Of a stretch of 64,000 nt of DNA, positions 60,598 to 64,000 are shown piece after piece. Location of the stretch: positions 22,034,878 to 22,098,877 of the forward strand of contig NC_135174.1 in assembly GCF_041146795.1 (NCBI RefSeq), given 5' to 3'. Below the pieces are notes generated by a model. The model did no database searches. It worked only from the letters and a program-made list of their open reading frames with translations, and was not told the origin of the DNA. This stretch comes from Maylandia zebra (Eukaryota > Chordata > Actinopteri > Cichliformes > Cichlidae). Position numbers and translations under genes: made by a program. Within the stretch, counting starts at the first letter, position 1; each line of letters begins with the position of its first letter.

Positions 60598-62175
60598 TAA
60601 GCTACCTTTGTAAGTTAAAAGCATCAGTATCAGCACCTGCTATCAGCAACAATGGCCGCGTATTTACTTGGGATTGGATCCAAATTTTGCAACATCACAT
60701 ATCACACACACCACTGTTTCAAACCTTGAACCGTGAAATGTTTTCTTTGTAAAGTTGTACAGTTGTCATTGTCACCGTCTATTCCAATGAACCGATCATA
60801 CCAGTTACTATATGAAGCACAAACTTACATGTCTATTTGGTCGAAATTGGATGTTTTTCTGGGTATATGTTGCCGACTAAAAATGACCATTTATTGACCT
60901 GAGCTTCATACTGACAGTTTTTTATATTAATCCGATAACTAATAATAATCCTGGCTATCTTCAGCAAAATGCACAGCCCACATTATTATTGCTGTTAGCA
61001 CGCAATAATCTGTCAAACAAATTCACAAAACTACATGGTCATGTTAGTTAATGCTTGATGGCCAAACTCTGTGTTAACAGCTGGAGGGGCTGTGTCCTGC
61101 ATTAAATACAGATGGAGGACAAATAAAAGAGAGCAAATATTCCCCAACATAACTTGTGACCAGCAGGAGATCTACGTCTGCTGTTTTGAAGTTTTAAAAC
61201 AAAAATGGGCTCATTTTGAGCCTCCTTTCAAAATAACACAGGAAACATGGAGAGACAAGGCACGATAACACAAGCTTGACAATGGAACATGGAACATGTA
61301 GACATAAAACACATGACAGACTGGGGATGCATGGAACACAAGGAGAGGTAAATGAAAACAGATTAGGGAGACCAAGGCACAGGCGTAACTTACACGTTTA
61401 ACATAGGGAACAAGACAGACTACACAGAAGACAGGACAAGACTCAAAAACATGGCGACCTGGAAGAAACATAAATTAGACTAAGACATACTAAATAAAAA
61501 TACTAAAACTTAAAATTATCTTATAAGTAATCAAAAATACAAAATGGCTCAACTACAACCTTAACTAAGAACAACACATGAACTAAACGCTAACATAAGA
61601 AATCAACAATACCAAATAACTCAAAGGGCTGGGTCACAGACCCGAGACCCTGACAGAACGATTGGAAAAGTTGTTATTGTAAGCATCAAATAGCCTTTAA
61701 ATGTGCTACATTTGCATTAGATAGAACAAGGTGCAATAGTTGCTAATAAAACATACTAACTTAGCTATTTCCTTGATTACTGATAACTGTGGTTTACAAC
61801 ATTTCAGTCCTGTTAGACAGTTTTTGTTTTTTTCATTTGAAGCACTTTTGTAAATAAGTCAGACGTTGATGTCATGTGTTTGTGTAAGAAGTTTTCCTGA
61901 TCAACAGATGTCGTCACCATCTAAGACCGATACATTCCAATGAACTAGGCACACCAGTAAAACAGAAACTATTCTCCCTGTTCACTAGAAGTGGACTATT
62001 TTTCTGGGTATAAGGTGCAGAACATAAGTGGTCCTTTATTGACCTGAGCTTCTTATTCACAGTTTTAATCACTGACATCTTTTATATTAATTTGATAACT
62101 AATAATGATAAACAAGAAACTTCCTTCAACAAAGCACACCTCATGGTACACAACAATCTTACAAACATATTAAAT
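60598..62175 (+). repeat. Segmental duplication, copy 2
   Basis: This matches 40043-41400 in order and orientation, with an LTR-like insertion at 61225-61655. It is about 20 kb from copy 1 and on the far side of the PYD-RING gene. No coding content is supported. Confidence 0.75.
61225..61655. mobile_element. LTR-like insertion related to the TGACA-ending LTRs
   Basis: This stretch interrupts the duplicated block and ends gggtcacagacccgagaccctgaca, the same palindrome-plus-TGACA design as the ends at 46073, 47566 and 50495. Its start is not a clear TGTCA, so it is probably a 5'-truncated or diverged LTR. Confidence 0.5.
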
Positions 62176-62719
62176 AATTTCAGTATTGAGAAGGTTACTT
62201 TTAAAATGTATTCCACTACAGATTACAGAATACATGCCCCAACATGTATTTTGTAACATATTCCGTTACGTTACTCAATGAGAGTAACATATTCTGAATT
62301 CTTTGGATTACTTAATATATTATCATGCTGTTTACAACAACATGAATGTACTATTGCTGTGTGATTTATTGCTATTACTTAAGGATAGTCGCCATACCAA
62401 TAACAACTAGATTTTTAAATCTTAATATAAAATGAGTAACAGTATGTTGACATTAAGTAAGGCTGCACTTTTAGCAGTGATCTCCTATTCTGCGCGTATA
62501 TAAAACAGGTCTGTGGCTCCGAACCGCAGTAAGGGGACCTCTGGCTAATATGTCGGGTTCTGTGTCAGGCTTGTAGCTGAAAACTAGCTTTACTTTGTTG
62601 TCTGGGTCAACTTTGCTAGCGAGAGACAAAGAGAGGCACTGAAAGGCTGCTCCAATGGAACTTATTGTTTCGGAGGAAAACACGAACACATAGTCGAGTC
62701 TTAATTATTTACTTACAAC

Positions 62720-64000
62720 CAGTGTTGGGTAAGTTACTTTAAAATAGTAACTGAGTTACATTACTAGTTACTTCTCTCAAAAGTAACTCAGTTACTTCAA
62801 GTTACTCGTTACTTTCAAAGTAACTAGTTACTAGGGAAAGTAACTTTGGTTTTACTCAGAATTCTCTTGTTAATGTGTTTCTTCCATACTTTTGCCAGTC
62901 TTCTAGCTTGCTTACTTGCCACAAGTGCACTGTGCCACCTACCAATAGAAAGGAAAAGATAATGTGCATATTTCCACGAGAGAAATCCCACGCCTGGACC
63001 GTCATTGACTGCTGCCATGATTCTAGCCTACGTCACAGCGTCATGTGCGCTTTTTACATCAACACAAAAACTGCAGTCGTGGTGCTTTCGATTGTACTCA
63101 GAACTCGGAAATTCTGCCTTCTGAATAGGAAGATGTAGGCAACACCAGACTGCAGATGAGCTGCATACAGGGCTGGACTGGGACAAAAAAATCGGCCCGG
63201 GCATTTTGACTAGAGACCGGCCGCCATTATAGCAAAAATCATAAAGCCTTTGAATGAAAATAAACACTGTTGTGACAGTGATGTACACTGTTCTGATGGT
63301 ATATATGCATCAATCTATCAATTGTTTGTTGTAAGATTCAGATAATTATTTTTTAAAAGTGAGACATTTTAAATGAGAATAAGAAAGTATTTCTTTGTGC
63401 CCCCCATTCCCTGTTAATGCCCTACCTGGCCCCCTGGCAACACTTTGCTAGACCTGCCCCTGCACAGTTACCAGCTGTCAGCTGCTTAGAAAAGGATCCT
63501 GGGGTTATTTGTCTCTCAGAAACAGTTCATAACTTCCCTTCAACTCATTCATGTCACCTAAAAGGTAAACCTGTTTCTCCATCACCTGTTCAGCTCTGAT
63601 GATCCAGTAAGGACATCTCCTGGTTTCATCTTCATGTTTCCCTCTCACCAGATAACCAAACCATATCATGACCAGCAGCTTTTTTTACAGCTGTGGCTCC
63701 AGCAAACATCAGCTGATACTTGAAATTAATATTAAATAAATTCTAACAACAGCTGATCAAGCTTAAACATGCTGCTGTTGTTTAGCGCGACATCCGCTGG
63801 TTTCCTCTTTCTGGCGCAAAGTGGGCGATAAACAAACAAGAGAGACGATCAGCTGATCATTGATCAGTTTTCATGACTGAAGTAGAAACAGGAGAGGGAG
63901 GGGAGAGAATGAGAGAAGAAGAGGCAGCTGTGCAGCGTAAACACAGAATAACTCCAGCTTTGTGTCTTTTTCATTGTAGCTGAATTACGGGACAAACTGT
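62720..64000. mobile_element. Second copy of the inner hAT family, cut by window end
   Basis: It begins cagtgttgggtaagttact and matches 44899-45475 and then 46079-46740, without the solo LTR. Its right end is beyond the window. Small ORFs in both copies (for example 63028-63288 and 45003-45449) correspond to each other but look like shadows, as neither shows transposase motifs. Confidence 0.85.

Noticed and set aside
1-64000. tRNA, rRNA or CRISPR arrays
   Set aside because: I looked for tRNA-like arms and for regular repeat-spacer arrays. Only SINE-derived tRNA-like heads and protein-coding tandem arrays were found.

Overview
The window is vertebrate nuclear DNA, almost certainly a teleost fish. 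Genes are split into short exons with GT-AG introns. There is a FISNA-NACHT-LRR-B30.2 receptor of the kind greatly expanded in fish, and the intergenic DNA is full of fish-type hAT, Tc1, RTE, L2 and LTR elements. A percomorph, perhaps a cichlid, is my guess from repeat style only.

Left part (1-25.9 kb): a conserved block. The first coding exon of a synaptopodin-2-like gene (PDZ start, minus strand, 2305-2406) is followed by a complete sec24c on the plus strand (UTR exon ending at 4928, start codon 6916, stop 24100-24102). sec24c encodes the cargo-binding subunit of the COPII coat. I could join 23 coding exons with consistent phases (1231 codons), plus an extra 23-codon exon that repeats part of exon 7. 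As I recall, the two genes are also neighbours in human, so this looks like old synteny. The introns carry two hAT MITEs with exact 8-bp target duplications, a dead Tc1 transposase and an RTE LINE fragment.

Middle and right (28-56.4 kb, minus strand): an innate-immunity cluster. An intact nine-exon NLR (1023 codons) runs from 32785 to 28222. Upstream of it lies a short RING gene with a truncated pyrin domain (37276 to 35934). At 56288-54423 is a PYD-RING-coiled-coil gene that looks like a pyrin/TRIM hybrid and has no B30.2 exon in view. The two RING genes are paralogues, as their 5' leaders and RING exons are related. The three genes plausibly belong to inflammasome or ubiquitin signalling, but nothing here proves that they act together.

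The DNA between and beyond these genes (33-64 kb) is accessory. A block at 40.04-41.4 kb is repeated at 60.6-62.2 kb. A stacked set of transposons at 44089-50925 consists of an outer hAT holding an inner hAT, which holds a solo LTR and a complete young LTR element. Each of the four insertions shows an exact target-site duplication. The LTR element carries no visible polymerase but has a 795-codon repeat-rich proline/serine ORF. No tRNA, rRNA or CRISPR was seen.
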